From a bacterium (GTDB taxonomy: Bacteria; Pseudomonadota; Alphaproteobacteria; Caulobacterales; Hyphomonadaceae): a DNA stretch of 64,000 bases. The stretch lies in contig WGML01000006.1 of NCBI GenBank assembly GCA_016125045.1, forward strand, positions 434,001-498,000, read 5' to 3'. A model generated the notes under the pieces. The model was not told the origin of the DNA. It did not search any database and was given only the letters and a program-made list of their open reading frames with translations. The position numbers and the translations under genes are program-made. Shown here piece by piece: positions 47,060 through 55,459 of the stretch; position 1 is the first letter of the stretch, and each line of letters begins with the position of its first letter.

Positions 47060-47914
47060 TCAGGCCTTCAGCTTCCAGCCGGATCGCAACACCATCCAGC
47101 ACACCGCGCAAAGGGCGGCGGTCACAGCAAGACAGGAGAGCGCGCCAAACAGGAGATCGCCCTCGTGATGGCCTGTGAAACCGTATCGAAAGCCGTCGAT
47201 CAGATTGAAGAACGGATTGACCCGGGAGATTGATTCAAATGGCTCAACCAGCACGGAAATCGGGTAGAAGGTCCCTGAAAGCATGGTGAGCGGCATGATC
47301 ACGAAGTTCTGCACGGCCGCCATGTGGTCGAACTTGTCCGCCCAGACGCCGCCGAGCAGACCGACAGCGCCCATGAACACCGACGCGATGACCGCATAGT
47401 AGACAATCGCCCAGGCATGGGAAATCCGCACGGGCGCGATCTGCGCAAGCGCGATCACCGCGACGGTCACCACTCCCACCAGGACGCCACGCGCCACGGC
47501 GCCGGTCAGGAATCCCACCGTGAGTTCTAGAGGCGAAAGCGGCGGCATGAGAAAGTCCACCGCATTTCCCTGAACCTTGGCGATGATCAGGGAGGACGAC
47601 GTGTTCGCGAATGCGTTGTTCAACACCGCCATCATCACGAGTCCGGGCGCGAGAAACTCCGCGAACGAGACCCCGCCCAGCTGTTCCCCGCCATGCCCGG
47701 GAAACGCAAGCTTGAAGACGAACAGCATGAGGATTGACGACACCACCGGTGCGAACAAGGTCTGCATGCCGACCTTCCAGAACCGCTTGATCTCGCGCTG
47801 ACAGAGCGTCGACAGACCAAGCCAATTCACCGCGCCGTAGCGGCGCACGTCGCCGGAGGCGGGAGACATCCCGGCAAGCGAAGGACGGTCGAGAATCTGA
47901 TCCATGCGCATCAC
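47060..47914 (-). CDS. ABC-2 type transporter permease
   Basis: Membrane protein of 284 aa with six hydrophobic helices. It starts with the amphipathic REIKRFWKVGMQTLFAPVVS typical of ABC-2/YadH-type permeases and includes SSLIIAKVQGNAVDFLMPPL and TMLSGTFYPISVLVEPFESI. The ATP-binding partner is not adjacent; the neighbours are argD and gcrA. The substrate may be a drug, polysaccharide or lipid. Confidence 0.87.
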   Translation of the reverse strand: MMRMDQILDRPSLAGMSPASGDVRRYGAVNWLGLSTLCQREIKRFWKVGMQTLFAPVVSSILMLFVFKLAFPGHGGEQLGGVSFAEFLAPGLVMMAVLNNAFANTSSSLIIAKVQGNAVDFLMPPLSPLELTVGFLTGAVARGVLVGVVTVAVIALAQIAPVRISHAWAIVYYAVIASVFMGAVGLLGGVWADKFDHMAAVQNFVIMPLTMLSGTFYPISVLVEPFESISRVNPFFNLIDGFRYGFTGHHEGDLLFGALSCLAVTAALCAVCWMVLRSGWKLKA

Positions 47915-48039
47915 TTACAGCTTTCCCACAGAAAGTGAGAGGGTTTTTCACGGTTTCCGCGCGGCCAAGGGTGGCGGCGCGATCGGAAAGCCTGTCTGTG
48001 CACCCAACGATCCGCACGGTTCGCGCCGCACAATCAATA

Positions 48040-48048
48040 TGTTGATAA
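48040..48048 (-). promoter_or_regulatory. DnaA-box-like site upstream of gcrA
   Basis: The minus-strand nonamer TTATCAACA differs from the DnaA box TTATCCACA at one base. It lies about 160 bases before the gcrA ATG. Another weaker match (TTTCCCACA) is at 47922-47930. Confidence 0.4.
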
Positions 48049-48064
48049 GTCAGCTTCCTGTTGA

Positions 48065-48080
48065 TTAACCCTTCCTTAAC
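48065..48080 (+). promoter_or_regulatory. CtrA binding box upstream of gcrA
   Basis: TTAA at 48065-48068, seven bases, TTAAC at 48076-48080: an exact match to the Caulobacter CtrA consensus TTAA-N7-TTAAC. In Caulobacter, CtrA represses gcrA; the same loop is inferred here from the sequence match and position. Confidence 0.7.
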
Positions 48081-48178
48081 CACCCTCAGCATATTGTTGG
48101 TCGAGACGGCTGAGCTACTATCCCTTGACGAGAGAGCTGGGGCCGAAACCACACGACACTATATCTTGTGGTCCGGGC

Positions 48179-48183
48179 GACTC
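48179..48183. promoter_or_regulatory. GANTC (CcrM) site in the gcrA leader
   Basis: GACTC lies 25 bases before the gcrA start, just upstream of the CAGGAGA ribosome-binding site. GANTC is the CcrM methylation target; such sites modulate promoters together with GcrA. Confidence 0.45.
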
Positions 48184-48207
48184 TCCGAGGATCAGGAGAC
48201 CTTTCCG

Positions 48208-48729
48208 ATGGGCTGGACTGAAGAACGTGTCACCGAGTTGAAGAAACTCTGGACCGAGGGCCACAGCGCGAGCCAGATCGCCAAACGCCTGGGCGGGGTG
48301 ACCCGCAACGCTGTGATCGGCAAGGTGCACAGGCTCGGTCTATCGGGACGCGCGACGCCGTCGCGCCCCGTCAAGCGCCCGCCCCGGCTCGCCAGGCCGA
48401 AGCCCCAGCAGGTCGCCCGGGCGGCCATCCGGGCGGGAATCTCGCCGGCCGCGGCCCGCGAGGCGCTCGAGCCGCTGATGGAACGAGAGCTCGACATCGA
48501 ACCGCAGCGCCTGCCGAATGGCGACATCGTAACGGTGATGACCGTGCGGGATTCCATGTGCAAGTGGCCGATCGGCGACCCGGCCGAAGCGACCTTCGGC
48601 TTCTGCGGCCACTCAGCTCATCCCGGTTCACCCTATTGCGCGGAGCATGGCCGCGTGGCTTTCCAGCCCGCCAAGAAGCGGGAGCGCCGCGCGCGAGAGC
48701 TCGACTACTTCCAGCGGCTCGCCGGCTGA
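48208..48729 (+). CDS. gcrA: Cell-cycle regulator GcrA
   Basis: Alphaproteobacterial regulator of 173 aa that binds sigma-70 RNA polymerase and methylated GANTC sites. The N-terminal helix-turn-helix is MGWTEERVTELKKLWTEGHS then GGVTRNAVIGKVHRLGL. The C-terminal sigma-binding domain contains MCKWPIGDPAEATFGFCGHS with GSPYCAEHG (Cys/His). ATG 48208 has CAGGAGA upstream and gives the family N-terminus, although the frame is open to 48061. Its presence points to a Caulobacter-like cell cycle. Confidence 0.95.
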   Translation: MGWTEERVTELKKLWTEGHSASQIAKRLGGVTRNAVIGKVHRLGLSGRATPSRPVKRPPRLARPKPQQVARAAIRAGISPAAAREALEPLMERELDIEPQRLPNGDIVTVMTVRDSMCKWPIGDPAEATFGFCGHSAHPGSPYCAEHGRVAFQPAKKRERRARELDYFQRLAG

Positions 48730-48784
48730 CGGGACGGTTTCCGCTGCGGCGCATCGCCCGAGTTGTCAATGTAGATCAAGGCTG

Positions 48785-48820
48785 AAGGCCGGCTCCGCGA
48801 GGGGTCGGCTTTCGCATTTG
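48785..48820 (+). terminator. Candidate terminator of gcrA
   Basis: AAGGCCGGC and GTCGGCTTT form an imperfect 9-bp stem with a 10-base loop, followed by TCGCATTTG. Position between gcrA and the convergent phoB suits termination. Moderate stem quality. Confidence 0.4.
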
Positions 48821-48853
48821 ACCTGTTCGGAGAGAATTCGCGGAGGCGAGAGA

Positions 48854-49591
48854 TCACCCCGCGTTGAGCGAATACCCCGCCGAGCGCACCGTACGGATCG
48901 GATCAGTTTCGCCGCCCCTTGCGAGAGCCTTGCGCAGGCGCCCGATATGGACGTCGACCGTGCGGGCTTCGACATAGACGTCCGAGCCCCAGACCGCATC
49001 GAGCAGTTGCTCCCGCGAGAACACGCGGCCAGGATGCTGGATCAGATAATCCAGCAAGCGGAATTCGGTCGGACCAAGGTGGATTTCAACGTCATTGCGA
49101 ACCACGCGGTGCTGCGTGCGGTCGATGCTGATGTCGCCCACCTGGACCCTGTCCTCGGCAAGGCCCGGCCGGATGCGCCGCATGACCGCGCGGATGCGCG
49201 CCTTGAGCTCGGTCATGGAGAAGGGCTTCATCACATAGTCATCGGCGCCCGTGTCGAGGCCGCGTATCCGGTCAACCTCCTCGGTCTTGGCGGTGAGCAT
49301 GATGATCGGAAGATTGCGGGTCGCCGATCGTGAGCGCAGCCGGCGACACACTTCGATCCCGTTGAGATTAGGGAGCATCCAGTCAAGGATGACAATGTCC
49401 GGCTGACGTTCCTCGATCATCAGGAGCGCTTCTTCTCCATCGCGCGCCGAAAGGATTTCGTAGCCTTCCGCTTCCAGATTGTAGCGGAGGAGCTCGATGA
49501 GCGGTGCTTCGTCCTCCACCACCAGAGCGTAGGGCCGGTTCGCACTCGAACGCTGGGCGTTCCGGACGAGTTCAGTTGTTTGCGAGGACAT
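48854..49591 (-). CDS. phoB: Phosphate regulon response regulator PhoB
   Basis: OmpR-type regulator of 245 aa. Receiver domain with VVEDEAPL, the phosphorylated Asp in IVILDWMLPN, and MLTAKTEE. The C-terminal winged helix has LGPTEFRLLDYLIQHPGR, SREQLLDAVWG and RTVDVHIGRLRKAL. Activates the Pho regulon at Pho boxes. Its start lies inside the last codons of phoU (20-base overlap); last gene of the operon. Confidence 0.95.
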   Translation of the reverse strand: MSSQTTELVRNAQRSSANRPYALVVEDEAPLIELLRYNLEAEGYEILSARDGEEALLMIEERQPDIVILDWMLPNLNGIEVCRRLRSRSATRNLPIIMLTAKTEEVDRIRGLDTGADDYVMKPFSMTELKARIRAVMRRIRPGLAEDRVQVGDISIDRTQHRVVRNDVEIHLGPTEFRLLDYLIQHPGRVFSREQLLDAVWGSDVYVEARTVDVHIGRLRKALARGGETDPIRTVRSAGYSLNAG

Positions 49592-50270
49592 CGACTTTCG
49601 GCCTTTCGGTCGTCAGGGTTTCACCGGTGACGAGGAAATGAATTTCCTCGGCGATGTTGGTGCAGTGGTCGCCGATGCGTTCGAGGTTCTTGGCGACGAA
49701 CAACAGGTGCGCGCAGCCGGAGATCGTGCGGGGATCTTCCATCATGTAAGTGAGGAGTTCCCGGAACAGCGACATGTAGTGCTCGTCGACTTCTTCGTCG
49801 CGCGTCCACACCTTGGCCGCGGCTGCGGTCTCCATTGCGGAGTAGGCGTCGAGTACACGTTTCAGCTGAGCGTTCACGAGCCTGCCCATGCGGGAGAGCC
49901 CCTTCAGAGCTGGTCCCGGCTCCATAAGGTCGATCAGCTTGGCGCGTTTGGCGATGTTCTTGGCGAGGTCGCCGATGCGTTCAAGCTCGGCCGCGATTTT
50001 CAACGCCGCGATGACCTCCCGAAGGTCGCGAGCGAGCGGCTGCCGCAGCGCCAGAAGCCGAAGGATCTTGCGCTCAACCTCCACCTGGAGGGCGTCGACC
50101 AGCGCATCGCGGACCACCACCGTTTCCGCCAGCGCCGCATCGCGCGACACCGTCGCCTGGATGGCGTCGGACAGGAGGTCTTCCGCAAGCCCCCCCATGC
50201 GGGCGATATCACCCGAAAGCTCCTCTAGTTCGGCCGAAAATGAACGGACCGTATGGTCGGTCATCGGCAA
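49572..50270 (-). CDS. phoU: Phosphate signalling complex protein PhoU
   Basis: All-helical protein of 232 aa with two PhoU three-helix repeats. The metal-binding ExxxD-type helices are seen in AALKIAAELERIGDLAKNIA and FVAKNLERIGDHCTNIAEEI. It mediates inhibition of PhoR by the Pst transporter under phosphate excess. Confidence 0.95.
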   Translation of the reverse strand: MPMTDHTVRSFSAELEELSGDIARMGGLAEDLLSDAIQATVSRDAALAETVVVRDALVDALQVEVERKILRLLALRQPLARDLREVIAALKIAAELERIGDLAKNIAKRAKLIDLMEPGPALKGLSRMGRLVNAQLKRVLDAYSAMETAAAAKVWTRDEEVDEHYMSLFRELLTYMMEDPRTISGCAHLLFVAKNLERIGDHCTNIAEEIHFLVTGETLTTERPKVDVLANN

Positions 50271-50292
50271 TCTCCTTCACGTTGCTTCCAGA

Positions 50293-51129
50293 TCATCCGA
50301 AGCGACCGGTTATGTAGTCCTGGGTGCGCGACTCGCGCGGATTGGTGAAGATCAACTCCGTTGGTCCGGTTTCCACGAGCTTTCCAAGATGAAAGAAGGC
50401 CGTCTTCTGCGACACGCGCGCGGCCTGCGCCATCGAGTGCGTGACGATGACGATGCAGTAATTGAACCGCAGTTCGTCGATCAGTTCCTCAATCTTGGCC
50501 GTGGCTATCGGATCCAGCGCCGAACACGGTTCATCCATCAGGATGACGTCGGGGCGGACCGCAATCGCTCGGGCGATCACGAGCCGCTGCTGCTGGCCGC
50601 CGGAAAGGCTTGTGCCCGGTTGACCGAGCCGGTCCTTCACCTCGCCCCAAAGCCCTGCCTTCTCGAGCGAGGACTGGACGATTTCCTCCAGCTCCTTCCG
50701 GGAGCTGGCAAGGCCGTGGATCCGGGCACCGTAAGCAACATTGTCGAAGATCGATTTGGGAAACGGGTTCGGCTTCTGGAAAACCATCCCGACCCTCGCC
50801 CGGAGCAGCACGGGATCGATCGACCGGTCATGGATGTCCTCGCCGTCGATCTCGATCGAGCCTTCGATGCGGCACCCCTCGATAGTATCGTTCATCCGGT
50901 TGATGCACCGCAGATAGGTCGACTTTCCACAACCGGACGGGCCGATCAGCGCCGTGACCGATTTTTCGTCGATGTCCAGATCCACGCCGAAAAGCGCTTG
51001 TTTGTCGCCGTAGAAGACACTTACGCCACGCGTCTTGACCTTGATACGCGGATCGGCGGTCGGGCCGCCGTCCGGCCGGCGCACATCGGAGTCCGACGCC
51101 TTGATTGCTGCGTGGTCGACGCGGTTCAT
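50293..51129 (-). CDS. pstB: Phosphate ABC transporter ATP-binding protein PstB
   Basis: ATPase of the Pst transporter, 278 aa. Walker [34 protein letters not shown] signature, [14 protein letters not shown]alker B. ATG 51129 overlaps the pstA stop (TGATG) and has GGAG about 6 bases upstream; ATG 51135 is the alternative. Upstream frame residues are unlike the family. Confidence 0.96.
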   Translation of the reverse strand: MNRVDHAAIKASDSDVRRPDGGPTADPRIKVKTRGVSVFYGDKQALFGVDLDIDEKSVTALIGPSGCGKSTYLRCINRMNDTIEGCRIEGSIEIDGEDIHDRSIDPVLLRARVGMVFQKPNPFPKSIFDNVAYGARIHGLASSRKELEEIVQSSLEKAGLWGEVKDRLGQPGTSLSGGQQQRLVIARAIAVRPDVILMDEPCSALDPIATAKIEELIDELRFNYCIVIVTHSMAQAARVSQKTAFFHLGKLVETGPTELIFTNPRESRTQDYITGRFG

Positions 51130-53849
51130 CACCATCTCCGTTCGAGCCGTCGGCGCAGATAAACAGCGATCGCGTTCATGGCAAACATGAACAGCAACAG
51201 CACGATGATCACTGCGGACGTCATTGGTTGCCAGGCGCGTTCCGCGCCGCTCGCCCACTTGTAGATCAGCACCGGCAGCGCGGTCGCGCTGTCGAGGATG
51301 TCCGTCGGCGGTTCGGCGACGAACGCGACCATGCCGATGAGCAAGAGCGGCGCTGTCTCGCCGAGCGCCTGCGCCATGCCGATGATCGTCCCCGTGAGTA
51401 TTCCGGGCGCAGCAAGCGGAAGGACGTGCTGAAACACGGTCTGCGCCGGCGAAGCGCCGATCGCCAGCGCCCCCTGGCGGATCGACGGCGGCACGGCGCG
51501 CAAGGACGCCCGCGTCGCGATGATGATCGTCGGCAAGGTCATCAGCGACAGAACCAGGCCGCCAACAAGAGGCGCAGATCGCGGCAAGCCCATCAGGTTG
51601 ATGAACACCGCCGCTCCCAGCAGACCGAAGACGATGGACGGGACCGCGGCCAGGTTGTTGATGTTCACCTCGATGAAATCGGTCACTCGGTTGCGTGGCG
51701 CGAATTCTTCAAGATAGACGGCGGCGAGCACTCCGACCGGCGCCGACAGCAGCAGCGTCACAAGCATGGTCCAGAGAGAGCCGGCGAGCGCCGCAGAGAT
51801 GCCCGCCAGCTCCGGATAGGTGGAATCCGCATTCGTCAACAGCGTCCAGTTCGCCACCCTCGCGATCTCGCCAGAAGCCTGAAGCGCCCTCGCCCATGAC
51901 GCCTGGCGGTCGGAGACCAAGCGATCGGCCTCTGGCGTTTCGATCTCGCGGATTCGCCAGTCGCCAGTCGCGGCGTCGGCGTTGAGGGGGAGGATTTCCT
52001 CCCCGACAACGCGATCAGGGGAAACCTGAGCCACCTTCACAACGCCGCCGTGGACTTCGATCAACACCGAGGGCCACAGCTCGCCCAGAATCAGGGCGGC
52101 CGATGGGTCCGCCAGAGTGCGGGAAACCGTATCCGCCGCCGTCCGTTCCCGGTCGCGCTTGCGCACGAGCCGTTCGATGTCGCGGTCGACGCGCCCGATC
52201 TCCGCGTCAAAGTGGGCGAGAAGGAGCCGCCGAAGCGCGATATCCGCGCCCGGTGCACCAGCCTCAGCGCGACCGAGCGCGACGGCGATCGCCACCGTCC
52301 CGCCAAGATCCAGGCCGAGCTGAGCCGCGACCTCAACCTCGACAAAAGCTTCCGGTTCGATCGGAGGATCGGCGGCATCGAGAGACAGGTCGCCGGTCTC
52401 GATCGGCGGATCCGTGCGGACAGGCGCGGGGCCCGGCGCCGCGGCGAATCCAGAGAGCGTCTGACCGATCTCCTGCAGCCGACTGAAATCGCGACGCAAA
52501 CGCGCAAGGCGGACCTCCGCGGAGGGGATTGCGTCCGCGATCAAAGCTTCGGAGCGGCCGGTGGAGCCTTCGCCCTCCAGCCGGGCCGCGAGGGCGACAA
52601 GCGCGCTGACACGGTCTTCCTGGTCGCGGACGAGAGCGCGCGCCAAGCGGGTCTCAGCCGCGTTGACGGCGCGGACCGCTTCAAGCTGGGCCGCAAAATC
52701 GCTCGCCGAGGCGACGAGGGAGAGTTGCGCCATGGGCGAGCCAATGCGCAGGCCCGCTGCGTCGAGAAGATCCTCCGCCGACAAATTGGCGAGGTCGTCT
52801 CGCTGCTGAGTGAGCAATGTCGCTTCGACCTGACGGCGGTCGGCGGCCAGATAAGCCGCCCGGCTCTGAACTCTGCGCGTTTCCGCTGCCGGATCGCCGC
52901 GCAGCGCCGCGCGATCCGCGCGCCCCGCATAGTCAGCGCCCTTCCGTGCAAGCCCGGTGCTCTCGGTTTGCGCAGCCGCAATTTCCCGATCAATCTTTTC
53001 CGTCAGCGCGGATCGCAGCGCAGCGGTATCGGCGGACGCCATGACCGATCCAGCCGCAAGGGCGATCGCTCGCACCAGATCGTCTTCGCCAACAAGGGCG
53101 TCCGACGCCTCGGCGCGCACCCGGTCCTGCGAGGCAGCTTCAAGGGCGGCTCGCTCGGCGAGAAGCGCACTCTTTTGAGCTTCGGAGCGAGTGATTGCGC
53201 CTTCCGCAATCGCTGCAGCGTCCAGCTGACGGTCACGTTCCTGTTCCATCGCTTCGGCGATGAAGGTGCGCGCCCCGGCGAACGCCCCCGGCGCTACGAG
53301 TTCAGTTCCGGTCGGCCCGCGGGCAATCGTCGCTTGCCTCGTTCCCGGCGTGACGGTTTCGCGCGTCACCAGACCTTTGAGATAGAGGTCGATGACGTCC
53401 GACACCGGAATATGGGTGGTCACGCTGCCGCCTATGAGGGAGGGATCTCGCGCGGCCTGCTCGGCGATCGGCGAGGCGGCGAGTGTCGAGACCATCCTAC
53501 CGAGTTGACGACGCAGGCCGAGGTCTTCCGCCGTTTCGGGGAAATGCCGCCTCATGGAGGCTCGGACCAGATCGGAGAAACCGGACACATTCCTGCGAAT
53601 GTCCTCGGGATCACGTTCGCCGCGCGGGTCCGCGACTTCGGGGTCGAGCACAAGCTCCACCCGCAATTCGTGCCGAGTGAAGGCGGAGGTCGCCTCCGTC
53701 ACGATCGACACAAGCAGGGTCACCAGCGCGCCGATGGCGAAAATGATCGCCGCCAGACCATAGGCGCGAAACCGCTGGTCGCTGCGATACCGGCGCTTCA
53801 GGCGCGCCTGCGTCTCCTTGGAGACCGCGAAGAGACCGGGCTCACTCAT
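51129..53849 (-). CDS. pstA: Phosphate ABC transporter permease PstA with large coiled-coil insertion
   Basis: 906 aa, about twice the size of alphaproteobacterial PstA and three times that of E. coli. Layout: cytoplasmic N-tail; TM1 at about 32-50; a periplasmic part resembling the DUF3333 extension (about 55-165); then about 190-590 rich in Ala, Arg, Glu and Asp and largely helical ([39 protein letters not shown]), with a Pro-rich break near 470-500; then [20 protein letters not shown]. The permease core from about 688 has [20 protein letters not shown] and [13 protein letters not shown]. Start overlaps the pstC end by 8 bases. Core function is certain; the insertion's role is unknown. Confidence 0.92.
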   Translation of the reverse strand: MSEPGLFAVSKETQARLKRRYRSDQRFRAYGLAAIIFAIGALVTLLVSIVTEATSAFTRHELRVELVLDPEVADPRGERDPEDIRRNVSGFSDLVRASMRRHFPETAEDLGLRRQLGRMVSTLAASPIAEQAARDPSLIGGSVTTHIPVSDVIDLYLKGLVTRETVTPGTRQATIARGPTGTELVAPGAFAGARTFIAEAMEQERDRQLDAAAIAEGAITRSEAQKSALLAERAALEAASQDRVRAEASDALVGEDDLVRAIALAAGSVMASADTAALRSALTEKIDREIAAAQTESTGLARKGADYAGRADRAALRGDPAAETRRVQSRAAYLAADRRQVEATLLTQQRDDLANLSAEDLLDAAGLRIGSPMAQLSLVASASDFAAQLEAVRAVNAAETRLARALVRDQEDRVSALVALAARLEGEGSTGRSEALIADAIPSAEVRLARLRRDFSRLQEIGQTLSGFAAAPGPAPVRTDPPIETGDLSLDAADPPIEPEAFVEVEVAAQLGLDLGGTVAIAVALGRAEAGAPGADIALRRLLLAHFDAEIGRVDRDIERLVRKRDRERTAADTVSRTLADPSAALILGELWPSVLIEVHGGVVKVAQVSPDRVVGEEILPLNADAATGDWRIREIETPEADRLVSDRQASWARALQASGEIARVANWTLLTNADSTYPELAGISAALAGSLWTMLVTLLLSAPVGVLAAVYLEEFAPRNRVTDFIEVNINNLAAVPSIVFGLLGAAVFINLMGLPRSAPLVGGLVLSLMTLPTIIIATRASLRAVPPSIRQGALAIGASPAQTVFQHVLPLAAPGILTGTIIGMAQALGETAPLLLIGMVAFVAEPPTDILDSATALPVLIYKWASGAERAWQPMTSAVIIVLLLFMFAMNAIAVYLRRRLERRW

Positions 53850-55308
53850 ATTTTTCGCGATAAGCCTTCACCACCTGCTGGGCGATGACGTTGAACAGAA
53901 GGGTGAGCAGGAACAGCCCGAACCCGAGCGCGAACGCTGACAGGGTCTTGGGGCTGTCGAACTCCGTGTCGCCGGTGAGAAGGTCCACGATCTGGACGGT
54001 GATCGTTGTCACGTCCGAGAACGGGTTCGCCGTGATCTGGGCCCGCTGGCCGGCCGCCATCACGACGATCATGGTCTCGCCGATCGCGCGCGACACGGCG
54101 AGCAACAGGGCCGCCACAATACCGGGAAGCGCCGCTGGCAGGATGACCTTGCGGATCGTTTCGGCGCGCGTGGCGCCGAGCGCCGCCGATCCGTCTCTCA
54201 GCGACTGCGGCGCGGCATTGATCACGTCGTCGGACAAAGACGACACGAACGGAATGATCATCACGCCCATCACCAGGCCAGCCGCAAGCGCGCTCGTCGG
54301 CTGGGCGTCGATGATCGGGCCTTCAACGCCGGGGAACAGGTTCATCAGCACGCGGTTCAGCCATTCGCCGAACGCCTTGATCGCCGGCGCGACGGTGAGG
54401 AGCGCGAAAAAGCCGTAGACCACGGTCGGAACTCCCGCGAGGACTTCTAGAATCGGCTTCACCGTGGCGCGAAATCTCGGCCCCGCATACTCGGACAGAT
54501 AGATCGCCGCAAAGAGCCCCACCGGCGCCGCCACCAGCATGGCGATCAACGTGATCATGAGCGAGCCAAACAGCAGCGGCACCGCGCCGAACGCCCCGGA
54601 CGAGCCGATCTGGTCTGGCCGGATTTGCGTCTGCGCGCTCCATTTCAGCCCGAACATGAATTCGAGGGGCGACACCTCACCGAAGAAGCGGATCGTTTCA
54701 AACACCAGCGACAGAACGATGCCGGCCGTCGTCGCGATCGCGACCCCCGAGCACAGCATCAGAAGCCCGCCAATAACACGCTCAACCATTGTACGGGCGC
54801 GCAAGGCGGGCTTAATCCGCATCAAAGCGATCGCCGCTCCGAGAACCGCCAGGGCGATCGCGACCGCGACCGCGATCAGCTTGGCGCCGCCGCGACTGCG
54901 CTCCATCGCCGTCGCAAGCGTTCCAACGGCCGGCGGTTGTTCCGATGCAATGACGCCGCTGCCTCCGCCCTCGGCGAGCGCCCGGGCGGCATCGATCTGG
55001 ACCGCCCGCTCAAACGCCGAGAGCGCCGAGAAGTCCGCAGGCAGGTCCGATATGGCGATCCTGTCAGCCAAAGCCTGACCGAACAGGGCATAGAAAGCGA
55101 GCGCCAGAAAGGCCGGCCCCGCGGCGAGCAATGCTGCGAAATATCCATGATAGTTTGGCCGCGAGTGCATCTGCCGGCCGCCGCTGATGGACGACGCCGC
55201 TAGGACCACCGCGCGCCGCCGGCCCAGCAGAAACAAGGTGGCCGCCCACACGACCAGCGCCGACAACGCGATCAGGACCAGCCGAGAATGTGCGATTTGT
55301 TCGAGCAT
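53842..55308 (-). CDS. pstC: Phosphate ABC transporter permease PstC
   Basis: Permease of 488 aa from ATG 55308. It has an N-terminal extension with two or three extra hydrophobic segments and a periplasmic loop (about residues 80-150), then the core TMs. Core motifs: LFAAIYLSEYAGPRFRATV, KPILEVLAGVPTVVYGFFAL, ALGATRAETIRKVILPAALP and ISRAIGET-like VSRAIGETMIVVMAAGQ. First gene after phoR; a Pho-box-like site lies about 43 bases upstream. No pstS gene for the binding protein occurs in the window. Confidence 0.95.
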   Translation of the reverse strand: MLEQIAHSRLVLIALSALVVWAATLFLLGRRRAVVLAASSISGGRQMHSRPNYHGYFAALLAAGPAFLALAFYALFGQALADRIAISDLPADFSALSAFERAVQIDAARALAEGGGSGVIASEQPPAVGTLATAMERSRGGAKLIAVAVAIALAVLGAAIALMRIKPALRARTMVERVIGGLLMLCSGVAIATTAGIVLSLVFETIRFFGEVSPLEFMFGLKWSAQTQIRPDQIGSSGAFGAVPLLFGSLMITLIAMLVAAPVGLFAAIYLSEYAGPRFRATVKPILEVLAGVPTVVYGFFALLTVAPAIKAFGEWLNRVLMNLFPGVEGPIIDAQPTSALAAGLVMGVMIIPFVSSLSDDVINAAPQSLRDGSAALGATRAETIRKVILPAALPGIVAALLLAVSRAIGETMIVVMAAGQRAQITANPFSDVTTITVQIVDLLTGDTEFDSPKTLSAFALGFGLFLLTLLFNVIAQQVVKAYREKYE

Positions 55309-55350
55309 TCCCGACGCAACCCCTAAGCCCCGCTCTCTTATGTCTCTTGT

Positions 55351-55368
55351 CTTACAGTATTGTGACGG
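55351..55368 (-). promoter_or_regulatory. Pho box upstream of pstC
   Basis: On the minus strand CCGTCAC, four bases (AATA), CTGTAAG: two PhoB heptamer-like half-sites matching CTGTCAT at 5 of 7 positions each with the correct 11-base period. It ends about 43 bases before the pstC ATG, so PhoB probably activates pst transcription here, independent of phoR. Confidence 0.55.
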
Positions 55369-55459
55369 TCGGGGTGTTGCGACAGGAAACCCTCCCCTAC
55401 GGACTCCAAGCGAGCGAGACAATGGGGGCGGGGCCCCAGCGCATGCCGCGCACCCTATC

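Noticed and set aside
52050..53888. A 612-codon open frame antisense to the pstA insertion
   Set aside because: Checked because the pstA insert is unusual. The antisense translation is Arg/Gly-rich without domains, while pstA has upstream overlap with pstC and a continuous core, so pstA is the real frame.
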